Positions 12,001 to 21,957 of a DNA stretch of 64,000 bases are shown one piece after another. The stretch spans positions 1 to 64,000 of the forward strand of contig WNNJ02000068.1 of the NCBI GenBank assembly GCA_012934845.2, written 5' to 3'. The position numbers and the translations under genes were made by a program. The DNA comes from Pomphorhynchus laevis (taxonomy: Eukaryota; Acanthocephala; Palaeacanthocephala; Echinorhynchida; Pomphorhynchidae). Numbering within the stretch: position 1 is the stretch's first letter; the number at the start of each line of letters is the position of its first letter. The notes beneath the pieces were generated by a model that saw only the letters and a program-made list of their open reading frames with translations, did no database searches and was not told the DNA's origin.

Positions 12001-12474
12001 AAAGTTGTACATAAATACGGTATCTATTTCCAACGAAATTTATTCAAGTTATAGAACATCACGAAATTTCGAGTTTTGGATGTCGTAATTCGAGGGTCGT
12101 TCCTATTTTAGGTTTCTATAAATTATTTTATGCTATCAAATTTAAATTTCAGGGCAATATACAAGAACAAAGATAATATATTATATAATAATATAATATG
12201 ATATTAAAAATAAAATAATTGTATAATAAACGAACAAATATTTACGAACAAAATAATTTGCAATGATTTGCAACATACCTTTCAGCGAAGCGAATTGTAC
12301 AAAAATTAAACAGGTAATTGCCTTGACAACTTCCGACATAACTACAGCACTGGAATTTAAATATTTTGGCTGGTTTTGTATTCGAATACGACTATATCTC
12401 AACAAAAGAACTAATATTGTCGTTTGGGCAATCAAAACTATAAGGGAAACAATCGCAATCACGTTTTTTATCAT
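6082..12474 (-). CDS. Nucleotide-sugar transporter, SLC35A family, seven exons
   Basis: Golgi/ER multi-pass antiporter that exchanges a nucleotide sugar for the nucleoside monophosphate. Exons read on -: 12279-12474, 9752-9855, 9572-9694, 7661-7826, 7497-7615, 6207-6340, 6082-6157. Phases agree at every junction and give about 305 residues. Family landmarks: LRYSR followed by [16 protein letters not shown] in exon 1; [22 protein letters not shown] in exon 2, of which YTIQNNLL is diagnostic; [12 protein letters not shown] in exon 3; [13 protein letters not shown] in exon 4; FFRGYN in exon 5; [20 protein letters not shown] in exon 6; and a YDSKPTG end. Introns are 45, 49 and 57 bases or 1.2-2.4 kb. 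The exon 2 acceptor is chosen by phase and is less certain. Which SLC35A member it is, and its sugar (UDP-GlcNAc, UDP-Gal or CMP-sialic acid), cannot be settled by eye. Confidence 0.85.
8065..8092 (-). repeat. Hairpin module, best copy
   Basis: Read on -: CTGATGA, T, GATAGC, AGGA, GCTATC, GAAA. The 6-bp stem is perfect. It sits inside the 1.7-kb intron of the SLC35A-type gene, without a detectable second inverted arm. Confidence 0.85.
8143..8222. repeat. Short tandem repeat, about 29-bp unit, three copies
   Basis: The unit ATAAAGTTATTACAGGAATT plus a T-rich tail is repeated in tandem. A further partial match lies at about 8006-8025, on the other side of the 28-nt hairpin module. Confidence 0.8.
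8647..8931 (+). CDS. Hypothetical small ORF antisense in an SLC35A intron
   Basis: A 94-codon open frame starting at ATG 8647, less AT-rich than its surroundings, with ordinary amino-acid composition ([30 protein letters not shown]). I do not recognise it. It lies on + inside the 1.7-kb intron of a - strand gene. It could be an exon of an unrecognised nested gene or chance. There is no visible signal peptide. Confidence 0.25.
   Translation: MLLHTSKIWTCILDWPDKTKPQKKIENDAFKSEPYEYCQIIKFARITFDSTTNLVRVCWKYVNLTSTPNLQLHLDCLASILDRLNTVVNQIIIK
10760..10850. repeat. Dispersed repeat copy (also at 45.57-45.65 kb)
   Basis: GTATCAAGAATAGGAACAAT and the following CTGTGAGG, AATGTCGTG and AACCAGAA blocks recur, diverged, at 45575-45650. 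This copy lies in intron 1 of the SLC35A-type gene. Confidence 0.65.
11531..11890. repeat. Direct duplication of about 90 bp
   Basis: TATTTATTTTTCAATATAAA followed by GTGATCTAGT, a GATGAGGC block and CTAGCAAAATATATAA occurs at about 11536-11620 and again at about 11788-11880. It lies in intron 1 of the SLC35A-type gene and has no coding potential. Confidence 0.8.
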
Positions 12475-13039
12475 CTCAAATATACAGATTAAGTAGACAA
12501 AAAGCTGAAAATATTAAAAATCTAGAAATCCATTTATTGCTATCTAATAATCTGAACATCAAAGCTGATTTATTAATTATATTATTAATAATTCAGCCAA
12601 TAAATTTTATTATTAAATTTATTGATATTTATTAATTTTAAATTTGATCTGCAGATAGATTCTCTCCGTATTGTATTTTAAGCCGAAATATAATTTAAAA
12701 TATATTAATTCACATTTATACTAATGTAATAATAATTTAACGTTAATATCCCAACGATATTGAAAGTTTTTTGCTTTCGAATAAACTCAAAGTTAAAATG
12801 TCTTTTAAAGTATTTGTGTCTTCTTCAATTACGTAATAATGATCCCATTTTTATCATTAATTCCCCAAAATTTTTTCAGATCTTCGGTTTGTCGATTTCG
12901 TGAACGCGCCAATTTGTAAATTCCATTCTCGTCGCGGCGTTTACCCAGCTGTTCATAAGTCAATTTATACTAGTCAGATTATACTTCGCGGCGGCTATCG
13001 ATCGTTTTGCTATATTACGAGCTGTCACATATTGCATCC
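12475..13039. other. Region upstream of the SLC35A-type gene
   Basis: AT-rich. The reading frame of exon 1 stays open upstream to an AG at a T-rich tract near 12506-12510, so a 5' exon could exist further up. Nothing else is recognisable. Confidence 0.5.
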
Positions 13040-14560
13040 AATTCGCTTGTGACTTGTTTTTAGGAATATATGATATCTGTGTTTCTTCTACCCTACTCTA
13101 GCGCGAACTTCGTCTGTCCATTGCCAAAACGATTTGTCTATATATCGCCGACCTTCCTTAGTATGCCCAATCACGTTGCTTGCATGCTTGATCGTCGTTC
13201 GTTTGAAAATATTCCAAGTAGTATCTACGTCGGTGACGTTTAATAAGACCATTGAAGAGATTAATGCAAGTGCATTCTGATTGAGACGCCACAATTTGAG
13301 TTTAGGTAAACGTGTCCTATCTACTCGCGGTTTACGTGCTCAACATATTTTCAAGTCGGCAATAAGTGGACGGTGCTGTGTTGCAACAGTTACGTACGGG
13401 ATAACTTTAACGTCCATTATCGTATTTAACTCTCTCCTATTGACCAAAAACTATAGTCGATTTGATATGAAGTGTTACCACTGTAGAATGTTTTAAGGTG
13501 AGATTCACGATTGATAAACCATGTATTCGATAGGACAAGATCATGAGCCTATGCAAAATTCAGAATGCGTTCACCGCTATCGTTCCTTACACCAAAGCTA
13601 CGTTCGCCATGACAGGTGTATCCATAACTTTCTTTCCCGACATACCCATTCAGGTCACCAGCGATAACGACAATGTCTCCAGATGGCATGTTTATTACGT
13701 TGTCTTCCAGTTCTTCCCAAAAAGCGTCCTTATAACTTTCAGAGCATCTAACGTGCGTAAGCAATGAAGACATGCAAGCGTCCTTTGTCTGTCACAAAAA
13801 CCACCTTCATCAATCGGTTGCTGTATCTATTTACATGTGAAACGAGATCTTGCCATGTGTCTGCTACAGCTATATCTATACCATACTTTGTATGATGTCT
13901 GTCATGGTATATTAAATTGTATCCGTGGCTTATCTTCCTCGACTTGGACCCACCCCATCTTGTTTCTTGTGTTGTACAAATATCAACTCGGCGTTCATGT
14001 AGAGCTGATCCCTGTTCGATTGATTTGTCAATCAAAGTTCCTACATTTAAAGTTCCTATCCGAAGTGGAACAATTGGATTCTTTCTGCTTATTTGAGTTG
14101 CTAAACCCCCGTTAACTTTCGGATGCATCGGATTCTGTGCACACGTGTAGTTTGCAGAGAACGCCCAAGTCCACTAGTTATGGAATATTTTTGAGTCATG
14201 GCTTGATTGTGTTGCAAAACGGTTTAAGTACAATCAGCTGGCCTATTGTCACGGCCTATCACTGATCGCCGTGAGCAGTGGGCCTAGCCAGTGCACACTG
14301 AAGTGCTTGTCCTTATCCGGTTGTAAGGGACTGAGCTCTTATTTAATGGCGGAGCACACTCGCCATATTACCATACACTACGCTTTGTTGGAGCATTTAT
14401 TGGAATGACACACGCCACTCCATCCCCCATTCCAGCGCCGTACTGTCGCTACATTGTCCACGACTACTTATTCGACGAGGTTACTCGCTTATATCGCAGC
14501 TACCCATAGTATAAAGTGCAGTTCTGTAATCCGCAACCAAGGGGACGCACTTGGTAGCAT
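13040..14560 (-). pseudogene. RTE-type LINE relic: endonuclease part and 5' region
   Basis: Three broken frames on - (13748-14128, 13549-13773, 13088-13294) follow the order of an RTE-clade apurinic-like endonuclease: LRIGTLNVGTL at the start, QETRWGG, IVVIAGDLNGYVG, DTWFINRESH and a linker segment RRYIDKSFWQW. Stops and frame changes separate the pieces, and the reverse transcriptase is absent, so the copy is truncated at its 3' side. GC-richer non-coding sequence at 14130-14560 continues in the same element, probably its 5' UTR. The RTE clade is inferred from the GTLNVGTL and GDLNGHVG-type motifs. Old and inactive. Confidence 0.8.
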
Positions 14561-15097
14561 TAGTTATGCCCCAAGAAATGATTGTTGTAAAAATTAATTA
14601 AACAAAAACTTCCTGCTGAATTTTATAAAATGAAACCAAGAAATGATTGTTTCTAAATATTAATTAAAGAAAATGGTTAATCCAATTAGTATTTTGATAG
14701 CTACTGATATCATTGTCATAAAATGTTAAAATATATGTCGTGCTGATACACATTTTAGAATTATTCTACATATGAAAATGTCAAAATTCCGGAAAAATAT
14801 GGATTCTTATATTTCGATAGTAAAAATCTTTAAAAATTAAACGAATTTTAACTTTATTTATTTGTATTTAGATCTTTCAACGTCCAATGTCGAGTAGACC
14901 TAGAATTAAAAGTTTGTAATTGATGTACAAATATCTGCACAAATATCTAGGTATCAGCTATTGTTAAAATATCATCACCTTCTAATTATAATACTGGAAA
15001 GCCTTTATTCCTTAAAAGTAATCTTACATTTTGTCTTTTATCAATTTATAGATGTATTAACTGATTAATTATAAATTGATTGTTCACTCATATTGTA
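14561..15097. other. Intergenic DNA with decayed foldback remnant
   Basis: Near 14690-14720 (-) there is a diverged hairpin module (GATATC, AGTA, GCTATC). The rest is AT-rich and I see no gene. Confidence 0.45.
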
Positions 15098-15292
15098 TTA
15101 TTTATTAGTGGAGAGAGTGAAGAAAATATTTATTTAATCTCGAATTTTCAATAGCCTACTGCTATCATTATCAGGAGTAAATGTTTATTAGGATTAAATG
15201 TCCTGATGATGATAGCAGTAGGCTATTGAAAATTCAAGATTAAATAAATATTTCCTTAACTCTCTCCACTAATAAATAACTGATTAATATTA
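15098..15292. mobile_element. Foldback (MITE-like) element
   Basis: Long inverted arms: TTATTAGTGGAGAGAG at the left is answered by CTCTCTCCACTAATAA at the right, with AATATTTATTTAAT and TTTTCAATAGCC inside. Each arm contains one hairpin module, at 15146-15174 (-) and 15203-15231 (+). Arm identity is high, which suggests a fairly young insertion. Confidence 0.85.
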
Positions 15293-16769
15293 ACTCGTAC
15301 CTCTATATTTCCTTTATAAATCATTTATAAATTAAGAATGTAAATAAATTAAGATGACCCAAGAATTTTACAAAGTCTGTTAAGAATAAATTTTAAAATT
15401 ACAAAAACTCTAACGATATTTATACATTCATATTTGTATTAACTAAGCATAAAATTGGGTTATAAGTTTTTATACATAAAAACCAAACTTTAAAGACCTA
15501 TATAATACATATTTTTTAAACTAAAATACCTATATATAGCTATAGAATATGATAATATCGGTAAACACACCGGTAAGCATACCGGTAGAGATTGGATGAC
15601 GGTAGAAATTGAATGACGGTAGAGATTGGATATTATTGGATGACGATATCCAATCTCGACTAAATATAATGAATAACTAGATAAATCGTCGTCTAGGATA
15701 TGCATAGTTATCTATCCAATAGTTCTCGTTTTGTATATGAATAAAGAAATTATTAGAATTAAATATATATATTCAATTGATGTAGAAATATATGCTTGAT
15801 ATATTAGCATTATCAATATAAAAAAATATTTATACTTTAACATTAAATGAATTATTTTAATATAATGAAATATAAATAAAACATTTAATGAATATATTAA
15901 TATATAAATTAATATTAAACTCGTACTTCTAGATTTCCTACCGTAAAGACAATTATATTTTTAAAAGATGATATGTAAAATGAAAATAAAGTAGCAATGT
16001 AATTATAAATACAACGTCCGTAATGTAACAATACAGACAATATTTAATAATAATTTCATATTATATAAATGATATTTAATATATTTAACAACACAGACAA
16101 TGATAATGAGAGCAGGATATTAACAAATCTGCAAACTTGTTATTATAAATACTAAGAAGTTGGCAAATTATTATATCATTTAAACTCAGAATATGCTATA
16201 ATACAATGTCTCAAATAAAAAGGATAGTGATTATATAAATAAAAATACATCAATATTAATCAAAATTATTTATATTATTTTTATCATTTCAAAAATGACC
16301 TCATCGTAAATATTTTCATCTCAGTTTTGTAAAACAAAATTTATTTTTGTTTTCCATCTACTTATTTCCAAAATTATTTTTAATTAAATTAATTAATTTA
16401 ATTATTTTAATTTAATTATTTTTAAATTATTTTAAATGTTTTTAATCTCTCGATTAAACACATTAAATGTTTTTTTCTTGGTCACTTTAATGGAGTGACC
16501 AAGAAAAAAAAATTGAAAGTAACCTTTCTTTTATAAAAATCAAAACTTTAACAGCAAGTGAAATTTATATACAGAGAACTTTTTAATTTTTGAATATAAA
16601 ATTAAAAAACAAACTCAACAGGAAGGAAGTTATTTCAGTTCATAGTTTTAGGAACATTGAAGTGGAAAATGCGGTCGTCTAGAATGCGTAACGGTTGTCC
16701 AAGCTTGAAAATATTCCAGAACTGTCCTATTGGAGGGACGGCAAAACCCAAAATGTGTGTTCTATTTAA
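15293..16769. other. AT-rich intergenic DNA
   Basis: I see no gene. A short tandem array of GGTAGAGATTGGATGAC-like units lies at about 15582-15660. A local palindrome near 16481-16510 (TTTTTTTCTTGGTCACT and its inverse) may act as a terminator-like hairpin. The rest is low-complexity AT. Confidence 0.5.
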
Positions 16770-19430
16770 TCATATTGTACAGTGTTTTGATTTAACAACA
16801 GCCGCATGATACAACGTGTAGTATTTATAAATTTCAGATATGAAAAACACACTGGATGAAATAAAAGTTAATTTTAAAATGTCACGGAGTGAGAGCGATT
16901 CTGTCTGGAATACATATTGCAACGGAGCCCAGTATATGACCAAGCATTGTCCAAGCAAAGAAAATAAAAGTGCAGCGCAGAAAGAGGAATTCGATAGAAA
17001 TCCAATATGATGAATTGGACGGTGCTTTGATCTGCATGTTAAAGAATTAAACATATCAAAGAAAACAAAACAAGTGAAGGTCAGCGTTGTTTGACGAGAT
17101 TTCGTCGTATTAAGCGATGCCGTATTTGATAAAAATACAAACAGAGTACCAATCACAATGAGAGCAGATCTAGCCAGTATATCAATAATGGTGCATTTAT
17201 CAAGCATTCTAGTATTTGTAGCTACGCCGTTGAATTCATTGTGCTTTTTGAAAAGCTCGCTGTCTGCAGGTTCAACGCCAAGGCTTTGAGCAGGCGGACC
17301 ATCCATTATGATATTTATCCATAGAATTTGCATTGCATTAAGTGGTGATTGAGATCTACTTAACAGCGTTCCAAAAGCAATAATACACAAGGCTGATACA
17401 CTCGTACTAAGCTGGAAACGGAGAAAATTTTGAATGTTAGAAAATATACATTTGCCTTCCTCAATTAAATCGACTACATTAAGTAAATTATCATTTAAAA
17501 GAATCACATCTGCAGCTTCTTTATTTGCGTCGCTAACTTCAGACTCTAATTTGCTGGACCCTATTGAAATGCCTACATTAGCAGCCCGTAGGGCTATTGC
17601 GTCATTAATTCCATCTCCAACCATTGCAACGACTCTTCCTTGACGCTGCAATGCCCGTATTATCGCCAGTTTTTGTTTTGGACCCGTCCTATAAAAAATA
17701 CATTTGTCGGTAAATGAACCTAACGAAATTGACATACGTTCAGCGTCTGCTCCACTACATGTTAAATTAGCATTTAGACTTAGTTCATTGGCAATATATT
17801 TTGTTGCTTCTTCTGAATCGCCGGTAATTATCATTGGTGTAATTTTATGCAAGCTCTGAATTCTGCAGATCATGCTTTTAGCTGATTGCCTAATTTTGTC
17901 AAACATTCCGATAAGCCCTATTAGCCTAAGATTTTGAAATGTATCACCTTCTGCTACAGCAAGAACCCTTAAGTTACGCATATTTGATGCAACCAAAAAT
18001 TTGGGCGGCACATTAGGTTCTATGCAATTTTCTAGAACTACTTCAAGCGCACCTTTCATGATAATTTTACTAGACAAGCCATGTCGTTGTCCTGTAGGCT
18101 TATTGGCCGATACTTCTACTGCCATCCAACGCTTTTCTGACGAAAATGGCCATTCTTTCACGCGTGTCCATGATTTAATATCGTTTAATACTTCGGGAAA
18201 ATAAGTCGTAGCAGCAATCCAGAGTGCACCTTCTGTAGGCTGTCCACGAAATTCCCACTGTTGAGAACCATTCGAACAATACATTTCAGCATTATTGCAT
18301 AGAAGACTGGCCATTACGACATTGTCAATAGATTTATCGTATGCTTCCAAGCTGGCAGAGTGAGTCCATACATGCACGTCGTTCTCATTAAAACTTAATA
18401 TGCTATGAAGCGTCATCTGATTACAAGTCAGTGTACCTGTTTTGTCAAAGCAAATGGTATCCACACGGCCCATAGTTTCAACCGATTGAATTTGTCGTAC
18501 TATTGTTTTCTTTCTGGCCATTCGCAATACTCCTAAAGCAAGAGTAACAGTGACAACAATAGGCAGTCCCTCTGGTATAGCAGCTACAGCCAAGCTTACT
18601 CCGATACTCAGTATCTCTCTGAATTGGTATCCACAAAACAAATACCCAATCGATACAATGGCGACGATAATAAACAAACTGATTGCACTTATTTGACGAC
18701 TTAGATAATCCATCGCACTTTGCAGTGGTGTTTCTGGCGGTGTTTCATCACGCATGAGTTTAAGAACGGCTCCGAATTCAGAGTATTCACCAGTTGCAAC
18801 AACTATTCCTTTACAATTGCCATGTCGTACACATGAACCAGCAAACAATATACTGGATTTGTCATTGTCAACAACAAATTTAGATACGCACTCATGTTCA
18901 CCAGTGAATGAAGATTCGTCCAACAATAGTTCATTCGCTTCTACTAGTTTTGTATCTGCAGGGACTCTGTCTCCAGCCTCAAGACATATTAAATCACCTG
19001 GAACGAGATTCATTGAAGGTATTGAAATCATTTGTTGACGAATACATTTTGTGTATGCAGGAAGCAGTTTACTTAATGAGGATAAGGCCTTTTCTGATCG
19101 ATACTCCTGAATAAAAGCAACAGTCACCACGATTATAACAGCACATGTAATACTGATCGCATCGTCGAATTGGTGAAATAAGAGACTTATCAAAGCAGAA
19201 ATTAATAGTAGCAAAATCATGGGCTGTTTGAATTGATACAAATATGCTAGCCACATTGGATTCGATCGAATTTCATTCAATTGATTATGTCCGTACAACT
19301 TAAGCCTACGGTCAGCTTCAGATTTATTAAGACCATTAACTGGATCAGTCAATAAAACGTTTATAAGTTCCGACAGGGAAAGACGTATTGCCACTGCAGC
19401 AGTCACGTAAGTTGTAAAAGGATGAATCAT
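16770..19430 (-). CDS. ATP2C1: Secretory-pathway Ca2+/Mn2+ P-type ATPase (SPCA/PMR1)
   Basis: P2A ATPase that pumps Ca2+ and Mn2+ into the Golgi lumen. The single exon gives 886 residues from ATG 19430 (human about 919, yeast PMR1 950); the frame extends nine codons upstream without an ATG. Seen: N-terminal cytoplasmic helix, M1-M2 (about 65-110), A-domain TGE (176-178), M4 ion site PEGLP (286-290), phosphorylation motif DKTGTLT (329-335), KGALE nucleotide-binding block, TGDS, GDGIND (605-610), and in M6 WINIIMDGPPAQSLGVEP with Asn 706 and Asp 710, the hallmark of SPCAs. Two oddities: the A-domain reads FTGEH rather than TGES/TGET, and after GDGIND the segment normally MGQTGTDV is longer by about five residues and lacks GT. 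Both may reflect lineage divergence, since the frame is clean. Confidence 0.95.
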   Translation of the reverse strand: MIHPFTTYVTAAVAIRLSLSELINVLLTDPVNGLNKSEADRRLKLYGHNQLNEIRSNPMWLAYLYQFKQPMILLLLISALISLLFHQFDDAISITCAVIIVVTVAFIQEYRSEKALSSLSKLLPAYTKCIRQQMISIPSMNLVPGDLICLEAGDRVPADTKLVEANELLLDESSFTGEHECVSKFVVDNDKSSILFAGSCVRHGNCKGIVVATGEYSEFGAVLKLMRDETPPETPLQSAMDYLSRQISAISLFIIVAIVSIGYLFCGYQFREILSIGVSLAVAAIPEGLPIVVTVTLALGVLRMARKKTIVRQIQSVETMGRVDTICFDKTGTLTCNQMTLHSILSFNENDVHVWTHSASLEAYDKSIDNVVMASLLCNNAEMYCSNGSQQWEFRGQPTEGALWIAATTYFPEVLNDIKSWTRVKEWPFSSEKRWMAVEVSANKPTGQRHGLSSKIIMKGALEVVLENCIEPNVPPKFLVASNMRNLRVLAVAEGDTFQNLRLIGLIGMFDKIRQSAKSMICRIQSLHKITPMIITGDSEEATKYIANELSLNANLTCSGADAERMSISLGSFTDKCIFYRTGPKQKLAIIRALQRQGRVVAMVGDGINDAIALRAANVGISIGSSKLESEVSDANKEAADVILLNDNLLNVVDLIEEGKCIFSNIQNFLRFQLSTSVSALCIIAFGTLLSRSQSPLNAMQILWINIIMDGPPAQSLGVEPADSELFKKHNEFNGVATNTRMLDKCTIIDILARSALIVIGTLFVFLSNTASLNTTKSRQTTLTFTCFVFFDMFNSLTCRSKHRPIHHIGFLSNSSFCAALLFSLLGQCLVIYWAPLQYVFQTESLSLRDILKLTFISSSVFFISEIYKYYTLYHAAVVKSKHCTI

Positions 19431-20041
19431 TGTGACCTTGAAAAACAGTGTTATCACGGTATTTCAAAATAAACTCTTGATGTAATATATAATTCGTATT
19501 ATTTAGAGTATGTTTGTTGAATTAATTTTAAGTACAAAAAAGTTCTAATTAGAAGTCAAACACTTGTGTTTTTAAAATAAATAATCGTTCACCGTAAAAT
19601 TGGCGAATATGAATTTTTATACGAGCATTCAGCAAAGCACGAATTTTTACCACACTGTTTCGTCATTGCTTCTTATGTATACAATCTGAAAGGTATATTT
19701 AAGATGTTCATAACCTACATTTAAAGATTTTGAATTTGTATAAACCCAAAAGACAACGACAATTGTTAATACAGAGGTCGTGCAAGAACATATACAATTG
19801 GAAGAGAACAAGTGTTCGTTTATACCTTTAGTTTATACATTATGTTATTTTATCAAATTGTATGATACAATGTACAAATTTTACACCGAAACGTTAAATC
19901 ACCCATAAAAACTTGAAGACCCTTTTACGTGCAATAAAATTATTAAGTACATAGTATTTCAGTGTTTAAATTCGGTATAGGTATAAACATTTAAAAATAC
20001 TCTTCCTTATTATTAATAAACAACTTTGAACATAAAGTTGT
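19431..20041. other. SPCA upstream region
   Basis: AT-rich, with no gene. It should contain the ATPase promoter and 5' UTR, but I see no clear TATA or initiator signal. Confidence 0.5.
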
Positions 20042-20291
20042 TTTTAAATAGTTGATAATGATCCATTATTGATAACGAATAATTAGAGCTAAATTAAAAA
20101 GGGGATAATTTTATTTGATATTTCGCTAATCTCTGCTGGCATCTTCAAAAAATTACTCTGATTTTATAAAGATGTAATTTGCCAAAGATGTTAAGAGAAG
20201 TTAGCGAAATATCAAATAAAATATCTCTTTTCTTTGATCCAGCTCCAATAAATATTTATCAATAATGGATCATTATCAACTATTTAAAATC
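20042..20291. mobile_element. Foldback (MITE-like) element, most complete copy
   Basis: Outer arms: ATAGTTGATAATGATCCATT (left) is matched inverted by AATGGATCATTATCAACTAT (right). Inner arms: TTTGATATTTCGCTAA and TTAGCGAAATATCAAA. Decayed hairpin modules lie at 20121-20148 (-) and 20182-20209 (+). It is the same family as the element at 4993-5380. Non-coding. Confidence 0.85.
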
Positions 20292-20690
20292 ATTCGACAG
20301 TGCTATGGAGCCACTGGCCTGCAGCTATCTAGAAGATTGAAAAAATTGAAATAAAGAGATCGAAATGCAAAATGGCCATTATATTTTTAAAAGCCTGCAA
20401 AGAAAATAATTTAATTCCACGATGTGCAAAGTTAATGACTCAACATTCTCAAAAAATAAGTAGGCAACTTTTGAATTTTGCTTTAAATTTTGAGTTTTCA
20501 GTTTCTAATCATTTCAGTTTCCAATCACTTAATTTGTTTCAGATTTTTAAAATTTTGGAAATGTTAAATAATTATAAATTATTATACATAATTACTATAT
20601 TAAGGACTTATTAATTATAATTTATAATTATTAATAATTGATAAATAAATGTTAAATAATAAATGTAATTATATTAAATTTCTTGATGAT
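20292..20690. other. AT-rich spacer
   Basis: Short open frame 20372-20614 (+), not recognisable, in AT-rich sequence. I see no supported gene. Confidence 0.4.
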
Positions 20691-21957
20691 AACTAACTAA
20701 TTGACATCTTATTATGGCAAAAAGAAAGCTAACTAAAAATGTCGGCCAGTATTTCAAGTCCGTAAGGTAAACTTACATCGAAAAGCAAATTGGATGCGAC
20801 AACAAGAACAGGAATGTTTGGAGTCACGTTGCCATTCCTTTCACTAACGAGGAAAACGTTTCAGGACACCTAATTTTTCCTATTTCTCCCCACATTTAAA
20901 TATATATCATACCTCTTTCTTCTCTTCATGTATTACTTACTCAACATCAACCGTATCACTTCTCAATAATTTACATCCTTCCGTCAAAATCATCTCCAGT
21001 AGCATCTGCGATCAACCGACCCAACAATCAACTCCTGTCACACATGCTCCAACCGTAACACCTCTCAAAAATTTACATCATTCCGTCAAAATCATCTCCA
21101 ATCAACCGATTCAATACTCCATTTCTGTTACACATGCTCAAACCTATCTTAATTCTCCATCGAGCACCCATGTCATTCCCAGTTCTACCTGCTTTTCTAC
21201 CTCTACAACTACCAGCCCTGTTCGCCAACCACATCCACGTAATCGTTTTCCTTGCGCGATCGATGCATTATCATATCTAACTTAAAGCTTCCCGAATCTG
21301 ATTCTCCTCCATGTCGCCTCGATGATGTTGTATCTGCTTTCAGGTATATCCACTAACCATTCTTCCTGATGATAATCCATCCCTTTTCAATAATATCGCT
21401 CCTGTATATTTTATCCATTAAAACAAATTCAATAAATCCAATCATCTCAATCCTCCACTTCTAAAAATCGTTTTCCGAAATAGTTCACATGCATCCATAG
21501 TACTCTCCCAACGTTTTATACTTCTGACCACTTTGTCTACTTGTCGTATCTTTCCTGACCGCTCCCCTTCTAATATTGCCTAGCCCAATTTAGCTCGCAT
21601 TGATAAAAATCGACATGAAACAAACGGAGAGTCATTCTTATCATACGTCGAATCAACGGAAATTTTCACGTTGTACACACAAAGCCAAGAATCCGATGGC
21701 GTCCCATCTCCCCCTTGTCTTCTTCGCTAATCGATCTCGCTCCTGAGCATACTTTTCGTCTTAGTCTATTCTGCACTCGCTCCATTCTTCATAACGCTGA
21801 TATGCTCCTTGATATCTTCGATCAATTATCTATCGATATTATCTGCATTACCGAATCATGGCACTCTGACGATCTAGCTTTTCGTCGTCTATGCCGCTCT
21901 GGTTCTCTAGTTGAATAAGCTAGTCCGATTGCCTATCATACATCTACAGTTTTAATC
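20691..21957 (+). mobile_element. L2-like LINE family A, copy A3, 3'-truncated relic
   Basis: Starts with the leader ATAACTAACTAATTGACAT and the ORF1 start found in the long copy at 40.3 kb (ATGGCAAAAAGAAAGCTAAC), then runs through a degenerate, internally deleted ORF1 to the ORF2 endonuclease start (SSLIDLAPEH, TESWHSDD). It breaks off about 85 codons into ORF2, at TTTTAATCCAG, where family B sequence begins. Stops and frameshifts are frequent. Inactive. Confidence 0.85.

Noticed and set aside
15582-15660. CRISPR-like spacing of short repeats
   Set aside because: Units are contiguous with no spacers; a simple tandem array in eukaryotic DNA.
17434-19114. Open frames on + across the ATPase gene
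   Set aside because: They are antisense shadows of a fully conserved - strand ATPase.
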